The translations under genes and the position numbers were made by a program. 64,000 nucleotides of DNA from Chlorobiota bacterium (GTDB taxonomy: Bacteria > Bacteroidota > Ignavibacteria > OLB7): positions 1,711,001 through 1,775,000 of the forward strand of contig CP065014.1 of the NCBI GenBank assembly GCA_016700335.1. Reading direction: 5' to 3'. Below, in pieces: positions 9,035 to 18,401 of this stretch (positions within the stretch are counted from its first letter, which is position 1; the number at the start of each line of letters is the position of its first letter). A model generated the notes under the pieces. It was not told where the DNA came from. It searched no databases and was given only the letters and a program-made list of their open reading frames with translations.

Positions 9035-10789
9035 ATGCAACATAGTTTTGATGTTTTGGTTATTGGTGCAGGTGGAGCTGGCTTAAGAGCTGCTGTTGAA
9101 ATTCAATCGCCATATACTTGTGCTGTTTTAAGTAAGGTACATCCATTAAGATCTCACACAGGTGCTGCTCAGGGTGGTGTTTGTGCTGCATTAGCAAATG
9201 AAGAAGAAGATACTTGGGAATGGCACGCTTTTGATACTGTTAAAGGATCTGACTATTTAGGCGATCAAGATGCAATTGATGTAATGTGTTATGATGCTAT
9301 TCGAGCAATTATCGAACTTGAACATATGGGGATGCCTTTTTCCAGGACTAAAGAGGGAAAAATTGCTCAACGAAAATTTGGTGGACATACAAGGCCAAGC
9401 CCTGAAGATGAGAACTTAAGAGTTGCTGTTAAAAGAGCTTGCTACTCGGCTGATAGAACTGGACATGTTATGCTTCATACTCTATATGAAAATTGTTTAA
9501 AAAATAGTATTAACTTTTTTAATGAATTTCAAGTAACTGATATAATTATTGAAGATAATATTTGTAAAGGAGTTATTGCATTAGAAATTAGGAATGGAGA
9601 AATTCATACTTTTCTTGCAAAAGCCGTTGTATTCGCTACTGGAGGTCTTTGTAGAGCATTTAGAATTACTTCAAATGCACATGCTGGTACTGGTGATGGT
9701 TCTGCTGTTGCTTATAGAAGAGGTGTTCCAGTTGAAGATATGGAATTTATTCAATTCCATCCTACAGGATTATGGAGATTAGGTATACTAGTTTCTGAAG
9801 CAGCTAGAGGAGAAGGTGGTATTTTAAGAAATGTTGATAATGAAGCCTTTATGGTTAGATATGCTCCTACTGTTAAAGATTTAGCTCCAAGAGACATGGT
9901 TTCTAGAGCAATTATTACCGAAATGCTTGAAGGTAGAGGTATTAAAGGTTCTGATGGTACTGATTATATTGGTTTGGATTTAACTCACTTAGATGAATCA
10001 GTTCTAGATAATAAGTTACCTGAAATTACTGGTTTTGCAAGAACTTACTTAGGTGTTGAACCAAAGAATCAACCAATACCTATTCAACCAACTGCTCATT
10101 ATGCAATGGGTGGGATTCCTACAAATGTAAATGGTGAGGTTCTATCAAATGAAAAGGGTGATATTATAATTGGATTTTATGCTGCTGGAGAATGTGCTTG
10201 TGTTTCTGTACATGGTGCTAACAGACTTGGTACTAATTCTTTGTTAGATTTAATCGTTTTTGGCAGAAGATCAGGTAAAAGAGTTATGGAATTTCTTAAA
10301 TCTGGTGCAACATTAATTCCACCATCCCATCACTTTGATGAGGCAACAAAAGCAAAGATTTCTGCTTTGAAAAATAATATTGGAAATGAAAAGATTGGTG
10401 CTATTAGAAAAGAACTTCAAGACAAAATGATGAATAATGTAGGAGTATTTAGAACACATGAAAAATTGCTATTAATGACTGAAGAACTTAAAACAATTAG
10501 AGATAAATATTCTAGAATAACTATAGATGATAAAAGTAATGAGTTTAATACCGATTTATTAGAAGCTCTCGAATTAGAAAATTTAATTGATTCTGCTGAA
10601 GCTATTACTTATGGTGCTTTAAAAAGAACTGAATCTAGAGGAGGTCATTCACGTGATGATTATCCAAATAGAGATGATGAAAATTTCTTGAAACATACTT
10701 TTGCTTTTTACAATCAAGGCAATGAACCTAGGTTAGAATACAAACCAGTAGTAATTACAAAATATAAACCAATGATTAGAAAATATTAA
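9035..10789 (+). CDS. sdhA: Succinate dehydrogenase flavoprotein subunit SdhA
   Basis: SdhA oxidises succinate to fumarate and links the TCA cycle to the quinone pool. The 584-residue protein has the FAD dinucleotide site GAGGAGLRAAVEI (residues 11-23), the covalent FAD-histidine region RSHTGAAQGGVCAAL (about 40-54), substrate-binding FHPTGL (about 242) and PRDMVSRA (about 286), HYAMGGIPT (about 355) and HGANRLGTNSLLDL (about 396-409). The C-terminal ESRGGHSRDDYPNRDD segment is typical of the proteobacterial/mitochondrial type. All catalytic positions I can see are kept. Confidence 0.97.
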   Translation: MQHSFDVLVIGAGGAGLRAAVEIQSPYTCAVLSKVHPLRSHTGAAQGGVCAALANEEEDTWEWHAFDTVKGSDYLGDQDAIDVMCYDAIRAIIELEHMGMPFSRTKEGKIAQRKFGGHTRPSPEDENLRVAVKRACYSADRTGHVMLHTLYENCLKNSINFFNEFQVTDIIIEDNICKGVIALEIRNGEIHTFLAKAVVFATGGLCRAFRITSNAHAGTGDGSAVAYRRGVPVEDMEFIQFHPTGLWRLGILVSEAARGEGGILRNVDNEAFMVRYAPTVKDLAPRDMVSRAIITEMLEGRGIKGSDGTDYIGLDLTHLDESVLDNKLPEITGFARTYLGVEPKNQPIPIQPTAHYAMGGIPTNVNGEVLSNEKGDIIIGFYAAGECACVSVHGANRLGTNSLLDLIVFGRRSGKRVMEFLKSGATLIPPSHHFDEATKAKISALKNNIGNEKIGAIRKELQDKMMNNVGVFRTHEKLLLMTEELKTIRDKYSRITIDDKSNEFNTDLLEALELENLIDSAEAITYGALKRTESRGGHSRDDYPNRDDENFLKHTFAFYNQGNEPRLEYKPVVITKYKPMIRKY

Positions 10790-10862
10790 TAACTAATCTG
10801 TTTTTATATTTTGTTATAGTAATTTATTTTTCACTTACTTTTTGATTATTATTTATTTAATT

Positions 10863-11570
10863 ATGAACATAACATTTCGTATTCAGAGATACAATCCAGA
10901 AACAGATACTGAACCTAAATTTGTAGATTATACCATTACAAATGCTGCATTAGATTGGAGGGTTCTTGATGTGTTGAGTGAGATCAAAGAAACCCAAGAT
11001 GGAACACTGACATACCGTAGATCTTGTGCTCACGGTATGTGTGGCTCAGATGGGATTAAAATAAACGGTAGAAATACTTTAGCTTGTTCAGTTTTATTAC
11101 AAGATATAAATTATAAAAAACCAATAGTTATAGAACCTTTACCATACTTGCCAATTATTAAGGATTTAGTTGTTGATATGGATGAATTCTTTGCTAAATA
11201 TGAGTTGATTAAACCATATTTAATTACCAAAACTCAAGCTCCTCAAATTGAAAGATACCAACATAATGATGATGCAGAATTGTTAATGGAATGTACAAAA
11301 TGTATTTTGTGTGCATGCTGCTCAACAAGTTGCCCTTCGTTATGGTCTAATGAAAAATTTATTGCTCCAGCTGCTATGTTAAAGGCTTATCGTTTTATTT
11401 TTGATACAAGAGATGAAGCAGCTGATGAAAGAATGGATATTCTTGATTCTCCAGATGGAATTTGGAGATGTCACACAATTTTCAATTGTGTAGAAGCTTG
11501 TCCTAAAGACATTAATATTACTTGGCACCTTTCTCAATTGAAAAAACGTGCAGTTTCAAGAAGTATTTAA
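10863..11570 (+). CDS. sdhB: Succinate dehydrogenase iron-sulfur subunit SdhB
   Basis: SdhB carries the three Fe-S clusters that link SdhA flavin to the membrane anchor. The 2Fe-2S motif is SCAHGMCGSDG...LAC, with Asp in place of one Cys, as in E. coli SdhB. The 4Fe-4S and 3Fe-4S ligands are CTKCILCACCSTSCP and CHTIFNCVEACPKDIN. I placed the start at the ATG at 10863 (235 residues), because homologues begin near INITFRIQRYNPE and the seven residues upstream are just hydrophobic leader-frame sequence. A strong terminator follows, closing the sdh operon. Confidence 0.95.
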   Translation: MNITFRIQRYNPETDTEPKFVDYTITNAALDWRVLDVLSEIKETQDGTLTYRRSCAHGMCGSDGIKINGRNTLACSVLLQDINYKKPIVIEPLPYLPIIKDLVVDMDEFFAKYELIKPYLITKTQAPQIERYQHNDDAELLMECTKCILCACCSTSCPSLWSNEKFIAPAAMLKAYRFIFDTRDEAADERMDILDSPDGIWRCHTIFNCVEACPKDINITWHLSQLKKRAVSRSI

Positions 11571-11594
11571 ATTAAAATGTTTGGTTTAATGTTT

Positions 11595-11628
11595 TGCCAC
11601 GCATTAAATATATGTGTGGCATTTTTTT
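11595..11628 (+). terminator. Intrinsic terminator of the sdh operon
   Basis: TGCCACGCAT (11595-11604) pairs with ATGTGTGGCA (11612-11621) with one G-U pair across a 7-base loop, followed directly by a run of T. It lies 24 bases after the sdhB stop. Confidence 0.9.
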
Positions 11629-11681
11629 TATTTTTTATTCCTTGTGTTTTTCAATTTTTTTAATGATTTAATAATCACATT

Positions 11682-13382
11682 ATGAAAAGTTTTTTACTTT
11701 TTTTAATATTTTTTAATACAAGTAGTTTATTACTTGCTCAAAAACTACAATGGGTTAAAACAGTTGCTGGGCGGGATTTTGATGCTATTGAAAAAATTGT
11801 AGTTGATAAATCAAACAATGTTTATTCTATTGGAAATTTTGGTGGAACTTCTGAAGTAGGTACAAACAAAGGTGATGGTTATAAAATTAAATCAAGAGGA
11901 AGATACGATTCTTTTGTAATGAAACAATCTCAAGATGGTGAAGTATTATGGATAAGATCTTGTGGTTCTAAAGATTATGATTATGGTACTTCAATTTCTC
12001 TAGATTCAAAAGGGAATTGTTATCTTGTTGGAGCTTATTACAATGATACATTAAAGTTCTCTAACTCTGATTTGAAATTTCAATGTAAGGGAAATTATGA
12101 TGGTTACATTGTAAAGTATGATCCTGATGGTAATTTAGTTTATGCTAAAACCATTAGTTCTCAAGGATACCAATACATAGAGGCTATCGAACTTGATAAA
12201 TACGATAACATTTATATTCATGGTACTTATAATGGGACTTTTGATATGGATTTTGGGAATGCAGTTGATGAAATTGAACCAAATCAAAAGCTATCACTTT
12301 TCTTAATTAAATACTCACCAGATTTTGAAAAAGTAATTTTCAATTCGGTGACTACTTCAATGAATGGTTCAGTTGGATTGACAGAGGCTAGAATGGCAGT
12401 CTCTCCTGAAGGATTTGTATATATTGGTGGTTCATATACTTCTGACTTGCTTCAATCTTTAAACAACCAAACTGATTCTACTTTTTCAAATGGTCGAGTT
12501 GATGGATTTGTTTGTGGCATTTCTCCAAATGGAAAAATATCATTTATAAATACAATAGGTGGTCCTCAAAATGATTATGTAAACAGTTTACACACCTCTG
12601 ATGATTCACATTTCTTTGTTGGTGGTAACTATTCTGATACCTGCTATTTCGATAAATCAAATTTAAAAAAATTTTCATTACCTATTGGAGGTTCTGATGC
12701 CTATTGTGCTGATTATTCAAACAATGGGAAATTTAATATATTCTTTAATTTTGGTGGAAAAGGAGAAGATAATTTACATTCAGTTTTTATGTTTGATCAA
12801 GGGATTCCCTGTATGATTGGAGAATTTAGAGATAGTATTGACTTCCCAAATTATATGTTGAAAAGTCAAGGTAAATCAGATGTAATTGTTTATTTTCCTA
12901 TTCATTTTTATATCAACCCTTATATACTTTCAATTGGAGGTGAGTTAACAAACGAGGGTAATTATGTTTATGTAAAGCAAAATGGGCAATCACTTGATGT
13001 AATTATTGCTGGTCAATTTTATGGTAAAATGTTTTTTGATTCTTCTAGAAATATAATGATTCCTTCTGTAAATGAATTTGATACTACAGATGGGTTTATA
13101 GCGAAATATAAATTTAAAATTTCTACAGTTTCAGTTGAACAAAATAAAAACAATTTCTCATTTAGCTATTATAACAATATTATAAATTTAAATTTCAAAG
13201 AATCTACTTCATTCAATTTAGAAATTTTTAATACTATTGGTGAATTGATTACATTTCAAAAATATAATAATGAAAGCCATCTGTTTTTTCCAACAAAGCA
13301 TCTAAAATCTGGTGTCTATTTCTTAAAAATTAGAAATCTTGAAACTAATGAAACTATAATTAAAAAATTTGTTATAAGCTAA
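11682..13382 (+). CDS. Secreted SBBP/beta-propeller-type protein with T9SS sorting domain
   Basis: The 566-residue protein has a signal peptide (about residues 1-20, ending LLLAQ). It is then built from repeated units of about 50 residues, such as DSKGNCYLVGAYYNDTLKF and DKYDNIYIHGTYNGTFDMDF. These resemble the 'beta-propeller repeat' (SBBP) found in surface proteins of this phylum. The last 75 or so residues (FNLEIFNTIGELI ... LKSGVYFLKIRN ... KKFVIS) form a Por-type C-terminal sorting domain, which would route it across the outer membrane through the type IX system and then be cleaved. The function of the mature protein is unknown. hpnE follows after 13 bases. Confidence 0.75.
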   Translation: MKSFLLFLIFFNTSSLLLAQKLQWVKTVAGRDFDAIEKIVVDKSNNVYSIGNFGGTSEVGTNKGDGYKIKSRGRYDSFVMKQSQDGEVLWIRSCGSKDYDYGTSISLDSKGNCYLVGAYYNDTLKFSNSDLKFQCKGNYDGYIVKYDPDGNLVYAKTISSQGYQYIEAIELDKYDNIYIHGTYNGTFDMDFGNAVDEIEPNQKLSLFLIKYSPDFEKVIFNSVTTSMNGSVGLTEARMAVSPEGFVYIGGSYTSDLLQSLNNQTDSTFSNGRVDGFVCGISPNGKISFINTIGGPQNDYVNSLHTSDDSHFFVGGNYSDTCYFDKSNLKKFSLPIGGSDAYCADYSNNGKFNIFFNFGGKGEDNLHSVFMFDQGIPCMIGEFRDSIDFPNYMLKSQGKSDVIVYFPIHFYINPYILSIGGELTNEGNYVYVKQNGQSLDVIIAGQFYGKMFFDSSRNIMIPSVNEFDTTDGFIAKYKFKISTVSVEQNKNNFSFSYYNNIINLNFKESTSFNLEIFNTIGELITFQKYNNESHLFFPTKHLKSGVYFLKIRNLETNETIIKKFVIS

Positions 13383-13395
13383 ATTATAAAATAAA

Positions 13396-14715
13396 GTGGA
13401 AGAAATTGTTATAATTGGCGGAGGTGTTTCAGGTATTTCATCTGCTGTAATATTAGCTGAAAATGGCTTTAAACCTATACTCATTGAATCTAGGAAATAT
13501 TTAGGAGGAAGAGTAAGGTCATTTATAAATGAACTATCAGGTGATGTAATTGATAATGGTCAGCATTTGTTTTTAGGTTGTTATAATTATACTTTTAAGC
13601 TATTTAGAAAACTTGATACTTTTAAATTTTTAGTTAAAAATTTTCCTAGTAATATTGAATTCAGAGATAGATATTCAGGAATATCAAATTTATCTTACCC
13701 TGCTATTTTTAATCCACAAATAGGAAGTATGTTAGCAATTTTGAAATTTAAGAATTTATCAATCAAGGAAAAGTTATTAATATTCCCTTTAATAAATTAT
13801 ATACTTTTAAATGATGTAAACCCCAATGAAACTGTTAAAAATTTATTAGATAGATTCAAGCAGAGTTCAAATATTTGTTATAGATTATGGAATCCAATAG
13901 TAATTGCAACTATAAATTCTTCACCTGAATTAGCATCTGCTTCATTGTTTGTAAATGTTATGAAAGAAGGATTTTTAGGTAAAGGTAATTCATCTTTGTT
14001 ATATTTTTCAAATACTGGATTATCGAATTTATTTATCAATTCTACAAAAATTATTGAAAATTCAAGCGGAAAAGTATTGTATAATTCATCTGTTTCAAAG
14101 ATATTTTTTCATAATTCTTATTATCGAATTGTATTTAAAGATAATTCTGAAATTAAAACAAAAAATATTATTTCTTCTGTACCATCTGATGTTTTATCGA
14201 GGATTATCAATGATGATAAGATTTTGAAAAGTAGCTTAAATATACCTGAATTTAAATATTCACCTATAATTTCAATTTACATTTGGTTTAAAGGGCATTA
14301 CAATTTACCATTATTTAATGCACTAACAGGAACTAGAATTGAATGGCTATTTAATAAACGGAAAATGTTTACTGAGAATAAAGAAAATACACTCATAAGT
14401 TGCACAATTAGTTCTGCTGAAGAACTTTCTAAATTAACAAATACTGATTTATATAATATTGTGATTGATGAATTAAAAATTTGTTATAAAGAACTAAAAA
14501 ATGCTGAAGTTTTGGATTTCGAAATTATAAAGGAAAATAGAGCAACACCAATTTTTACCCCAGAAGCCCAAAGAATGAGGCTCAAAACTAAAACTATTTT
14601 AAAAGGCTTCTATTTATCTGGTGATTGGACTGATACTAAACTTCCAGCAACAATAGAAGGAGGTGTGAAAAGTGGTTTTAAAGCAGCAGAACTTTTTTTA
14701 AAAGATTGTAAATAA
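13396..14715 (+). CDS. hpnE: Hydroxysqualene dehydroxylase HpnE-like FAD oxidoreductase
   Basis: The protein is 439 residues and starts at a GTG. It has an amine-oxidase/phytoene-desaturase fold with FAD-binding IIGGGVSGISSAV (residues 6-18), ESRKYLGGRVRSF, and DNGQHLFLGCYNYTFKL (about 52-68). The last is characteristic of HpnE, as is the middle motif IVIATINSSPELASASLF. The C-terminus SGDWTDTKLPATIEGGVKSG closes the FAD site. HpnE reduces hydroxysqualene to squalene in the HpnC-HpnD-HpnE route to hopanoids and other triterpenes. No hpnC, hpnD or squalene cyclase lies in this window. It could instead be a related carotenoid desaturase, but the HpnE-specific motifs make that less likely. Confidence 0.75.
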   Translation: MEEIVIIGGGVSGISSAVILAENGFKPILIESRKYLGGRVRSFINELSGDVIDNGQHLFLGCYNYTFKLFRKLDTFKFLVKNFPSNIEFRDRYSGISNLSYPAIFNPQIGSMLAILKFKNLSIKEKLLIFPLINYILLNDVNPNETVKNLLDRFKQSSNICYRLWNPIVIATINSSPELASASLFVNVMKEGFLGKGNSSLLYFSNTGLSNLFINSTKIIENSSGKVLYNSSVSKIFFHNSYYRIVFKDNSEIKTKNIISSVPSDVLSRIINDDKILKSSLNIPEFKYSPIISIYIWFKGHYNLPLFNALTGTRIEWLFNKRKMFTENKENTLISCTISSAEELSKLTNTDLYNIVIDELKICYKELKNAEVLDFEIIKENRATPIFTPEAQRMRLKTKTILKGFYLSGDWTDTKLPATIEGGVKSGFKAAELFLKDCK

Positions 14716-14728
14716 TTTTCTTTTAAAT

Positions 14729-15721
14729 CTACAGATTATTAAATTCTATTTTTTTAGAAATTAATTCTAATAGTTCTACTACTTGAGCTCCAATAACTCC
14801 ATTGTTTGGAATATCAGTTCCCTTTTGAATTGCATTAACAAACTCAGAACATTCTAACCTTAAAGGTTCATGTTGTTCAAGAGCTAATACATGTATATCA
14901 CCTGCAGAATATGCTAATACTTCGTGATCTTTTGAGTTAATTCTATTATCTATACCTTTATCATATAACTTTACTTTTCCATCTGGAGCTAACATTTCAT
15001 CATATACAATTGATCCATTTTCACCAAAGATCTGGATTAATCTAGTTTTATTTGCAGATAACCAAGATAAATGAATATGTGCAGTTTTGTTTCCAGAAAA
15101 TTCAAGATTAATATGTGCATTATCTATAAATCCTTTCCATTGAAAAGATGTACCAGAAGCATCTACTTTAACAGGCATTTCATTAAATAAATGAAGTATT
15201 ATTGAAAGATCATGTGGGCAAAGATCCCATACAACATCTACGGTAGTTTTTGGAGGACCAAGGTTTATTCTAGTAGAACTGAAATGAAAAACCTTTCCAA
15301 TTTTACCTGATTCAAGTTCTCTTCTTATTCTTCTCGTGCCTGGAGTAAATTGGAAAGTATGACCAACACCAAGAATTTTATTGTTAATTTTTGCTATCTC
15401 AACTAAATCCCAAGCATCTTTAGAAGTATGTGCCAAAGGTTTTTCTACAAATGTATGCTTACCTGCTTTTAGAGCTAATTCTGCTAATTCACGATGAGTT
15501 GTTACTGGGGTAACAATTACAATTGCATCAATTTCACTATCAGATATTATATCATTAAAATCTTCTGTAGTATTTATATCAGGATAGTTCTCTTTTATAT
15601 AATCAAGTCTACCACTTCTTAAATCACTTACAGTTTTTACTTTAGCATTTGGTAAACCATGAAAATTTCTAATTAAATTTGGTCCCCAATAACCACATCC
15701 TATCACACCTATTTTTATCAA
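14729..15721 (-). CDS. Gfo/Idh/MocA-family sugar dehydrogenase
   Basis: The 330-residue protein has an N-terminal Rossmann domain with GVIGCGYWGPNLIRNF, the family catalytic EKP motif (VEKPLAH, residues 92-98) and a likely catalytic histidine in WDLCPHDLSI (H170). It resembles the NAD-dependent nucleotide-sugar 3-dehydrogenases (WbpB/WlbA type) found in surface polysaccharide clusters. That fits the sugar-phosphate transferase gene 80 bases upstream. The precise substrate cannot be read from sequence. It is convergent with hpnE, 13 bases apart, and no terminator hairpin is seen between them. Confidence 0.85.
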   Translation of the reverse strand: MIKIGVIGCGYWGPNLIRNFHGLPNAKVKTVSDLRSGRLDYIKENYPDINTTEDFNDIISDSEIDAIVIVTPVTTHRELAELALKAGKHTFVEKPLAHTSKDAWDLVEIAKINNKILGVGHTFQFTPGTRRIRRELESGKIGKVFHFSSTRINLGPPKTTVDVVWDLCPHDLSIILHLFNEMPVKVDASGTSFQWKGFIDNAHINLEFSGNKTAHIHLSWLSANKTRLIQIFGENGSIVYDEMLAPDGKVKLYDKGIDNRINSKDHEVLAYSAGDIHVLALEQHEPLRLECSEFVNAIQKGTDIPNNGVIGAQVVELLELISKKIEFNNL

Positions 15722-15801
15722 TTTATTTATATAATTTAATAATTTTTAATTTATTTAATTTTAACCCATAAACTTAAAAACAGAAATAAAATAACTGTAA
15801 G

Positions 15802-17241
15802 CTATACTCCACCTTTACCAAACAAAACAGTTGGAATGGTTTTTAAAACAATTTTAAAATCTAACCAAAGAGAATAATTATGAATATAATACAAATCCAT
15901 AATTATTGAATCGTTAAAAGTTACATCACTATTATTTCTTCCAAATACTTGCCACATTCCAGTCATTCCAGGTTTTATTTTAAATCTTTCCTTATGCCAA
16001 TCATCAAAGTGATCATATTCATACTTTAGGCATGGTCTTGGACCAATCAGTGACATTTGACCTTTTATAACATTAAGAAGCTGAGGGAATTCATCTAATG
16101 AGAATTTTCTTAGGATTTTTCCAACTTTAGTAATTCGTGGATCATCTTTTATTTTTTCTGTAGTACCATTTTCTTTAATAATTTTCTCTAAATGATCTTG
16201 ATGAATTTTTGGGTCATTATTTTGGTACATTGTTCTAAATTTATACCAAGTAAACAATTTACCATCTTTACCTACAACATCAGATTTATAAAATATTTTT
16301 CCTTTCGAAGTAAATTTTACTGCAATTGCAATTGAAATAAAAATAGGTGATAAAATCAATATTATTAATAAAGATCCAATAAAATCTATACTTCTTTTTA
16401 TAAACCAACTGGTTGGTAAAGAGACTTCATTTGAATTTGAATTAAAAGTAAAAGAATCAATAGTTGAGAATTCACTAATATCAAGTTTATCATGAACTAT
16501 TCTAAAATGTGGTGTAATCACTGTAACAGGAATATCTGTTAATCTACAAATCTCAATAATTTCTAATAAACGAGAATATTGTATTGAATTAATTGCGATA
16601 TAAATTTCGTTTACAGAAATTTGGTTTAATACATTTTTTACATTCTCAATTGGACCATAAATAAGTTTTGATAAAAGTTGCTTACCTATTTTATTTAAAT
16701 CATCATCAATAAAACCAGCAATTGATAAACCTAATTGTGGATTATCATTTATATGAGTAGCTAGAGCATGACCTGTTGAACCAGCTCCAACTGCTAAAAC
16801 ATTTCTAAATATTATTTTGTTTTCATTTAACCTTAAATAAAATTTTCTAAAAAACAACACTCTAAAAAGTGATAAAAATATACAACCAAGTACAATATAA
16901 AGTATTGTATGAGATCTGCTATAACCCAATGCTTCAGTATTCTTTATTAAAAACAAAGATATAGATTGTAATATTCCAATCCAAAGTACACCTTTAGCTA
17001 AAGATACAACTTGTTCAATACCAGTCGTAAATATTTTGTGACGATAAAGTTGAAATTCTCTAAAGATTGGTATTGCGATAAATGATGATAAAGTAAAGTA
17101 AACTATCTCATTTATTTCTATACTATAATTCGAAAATTTAAGCCGGAACAACAAAATCAATCCAGCAGTTATTAATAGGATTACAAAATCTATTAATGCT
17201 AAAAATATTTTAGTAAATTGTATTGATTTAAATATTGACAT
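15802..17241 (-). CDS. Polyprenyl-phosphate sugar phosphotransferase (WcaJ/WbaP family)
   Basis: The 479-residue integral membrane enzyme starts exopolysaccharide or O-antigen assembly by moving a sugar-1-phosphate from a nucleotide sugar to undecaprenyl phosphate. Four N-terminal helices (about 8-118) are followed by a CoA-binding/Rossmann-like domain (RNVLAVGAGSTGHALATH, about 145-165). The catalytic bacterial sugar transferase domain has one hydrophobic segment (about 265-290) and the signatures FTWYKFRTM, FSLDEFPQLLNVIKGQMSLI, GPRPCL and IKPGMTGMWQVFGRN. All landmarks of an active enzyme are present. It lies between the DUF354 gene and the sugar dehydrogenase in one leftward block. Confidence 0.93.
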   Translation of the reverse strand: MSIFKSIQFTKIFLALIDFVILLITAGLILLFRLKFSNYSIEINEIVYFTLSSFIAIPIFREFQLYRHKIFTTGIEQVVSLAKGVLWIGILQSISLFLIKNTEALGYSRSHTILYIVLGCIFLSLFRVLFFRKFYLRLNENKIIFRNVLAVGAGSTGHALATHINDNPQLGLSIAGFIDDDLNKIGKQLLSKLIYGPIENVKNVLNQISVNEIYIAINSIQYSRLLEIIEICRLTDIPVTVITPHFRIVHDKLDISEFSTIDSFTFNSNSNEVSLPTSWFIKRSIDFIGSLLIILILSPIFISIAIAVKFTSKGKIFYKSDVVGKDGKLFTWYKFRTMYQNNDPKIHQDHLEKIIKENGTTEKIKDDPRITKVGKILRKFSLDEFPQLLNVIKGQMSLIGPRPCLKYEYDHFDDWHKERFKIKPGMTGMWQVFGRNNSDVTFNDSIIMDLYYIHNYSLWLDFKIVLKTIPTVLFGKGGV

Positions 17242-17370
17242 ATATGTTCTAATAACTTATGAAATAATTTTTCAACTATTTACATTTAATTGTTAATAGT
17301 TGTTTCTAAACAACTTAGTTTTTAAAATGTTTAATAATGAGTTATTTAAAATTTTAATTTTAATACTCAT

Positions 17371-18396
17371 TTATATTTTTTTTAAAACTTTAATAATTTC
17401 ATCCGTTATATTATTACCTAAATATTTTTCAGGCTTTGAGTTTAAATTCCAATCAATATTTTCAATATCTTTATTAGAGTTTAAAAACGTCAATTTACCC
17501 AATTTATTTAACTCTTCATCCACAGCTCCTCTTTTACCAGTAAACAGACTGTAAGCATGTTTTCCAAGAGCAACTGCTTCCCTATTCATAGTTCCTCCAC
17601 CGCTAAAGCAAATATCTGAATGATAGATTAACTGTAAACCATCTAATGCTTTCAAAGGAACCAAAACTTTTGCTTTATATTTAGAATCGAGAATTTTAGA
17701 AATAAACTTTTTTTCTAACTCTGTTTTAGGTAATATTACTACAAAATTATTTTCATTACTTATAGCTTTTAACACAATTTCTTTACATAATAGTTCACTT
17801 AAAACATTATGATAATTACCAATTATTCCAGGTGGGCGAATTACAATTAGTTTCATTGATTCAGAACATCCAATAGATAGCCTAAATCCTGGATTTGGTA
17901 AAAAGTTATGTATATATAAATCTTCTTTTAACCCTTTATAGTAAATTACCTTATTAATAGGTAAACCTGCTTCCTTTAACCTTTGCATACTAATATAATC
18001 AGGGCATAACATATACTTAGAAAGAGTACCTAATATTTTCATTTCACTCCATTCATAATCAAACATAGTTACAATTGGAATTCCCATTAATTTTGATGCT
18101 ATCGCTTGAGTCCTAGAACCATGGCTCAATGAAAGTGTAGGACTAAAAGATTTAACTTCATTAATTAATTGAATAGCTCTTACTGGTAAATTTAGTACTT
18201 TATTTATTTTATTTTTACCAGCATGCTTACCAACAGCAACCGCTTCAACACTTAACTGTTCTACAAGATCAAGTGTTTGTGCAAAATTTCTTGCAGTTAC
18301 TTTTACATTCCATCCTAAAGATTGTAGTTTTAATATTAATGGCGCAAATAATGGTACGTGAGGAGAGTTATCTAAATCAATCCAAAGTCTATGCAA
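17371..18396 (-). CDS. DUF354 family glycosyltransferase-like protein
   Basis: The 341-residue protein opens with RLWIDLDNSPHVPLFAPLI and has VTARNFAQTLDLV, SLSHGSRTQAIASKLMGIP and a C-terminal CFSGGGTMNREAVALGKHAYS. These define DUF354, a family with a GT-B-like fold related to UDP-GlcNAc 2-epimerase/MurG-type enzymes. The GGGTMNREA segment resembles a nucleotide-sugar site. No activity is established for the family. It starts 5 bases after the stop of the upstream toroid-like gene, which implies an operon, and points to a role in surface glycan assembly. Confidence 0.8.
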   Translation of the reverse strand: MHRLWIDLDNSPHVPLFAPLILKLQSLGWNVKVTARNFAQTLDLVEQLSVEAVAVGKHAGKNKINKVLNLPVRAIQLINEVKSFSPTLSLSHGSRTQAIASKLMGIPIVTMFDYEWSEMKILGTLSKYMLCPDYISMQRLKEAGLPINKVIYYKGLKEDLYIHNFLPNPGFRLSIGCSESMKLIVIRPPGIIGNYHNVLSELLCKEIVLKAISNENNFVVILPKTELEKKFISKILDSKYKAKVLVPLKALDGLQLIYHSDICFSGGGTMNREAVALGKHAYSLFTGKRGAVDEELNKLGKLTFLNSNKDIENIDWNLNSKPEKYLGNNITDEIIKVLKKI

Positions 18397-18401
18397 AATA
18401 T

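Noticed and set aside
17300..17554. 84-residue + strand frame overlapping the DUF354 3' end
   Set aside because: Hydrophobic low-complexity AT-rich translation with no homology; the DUF354 frame with conserved motifs covers the same bases.
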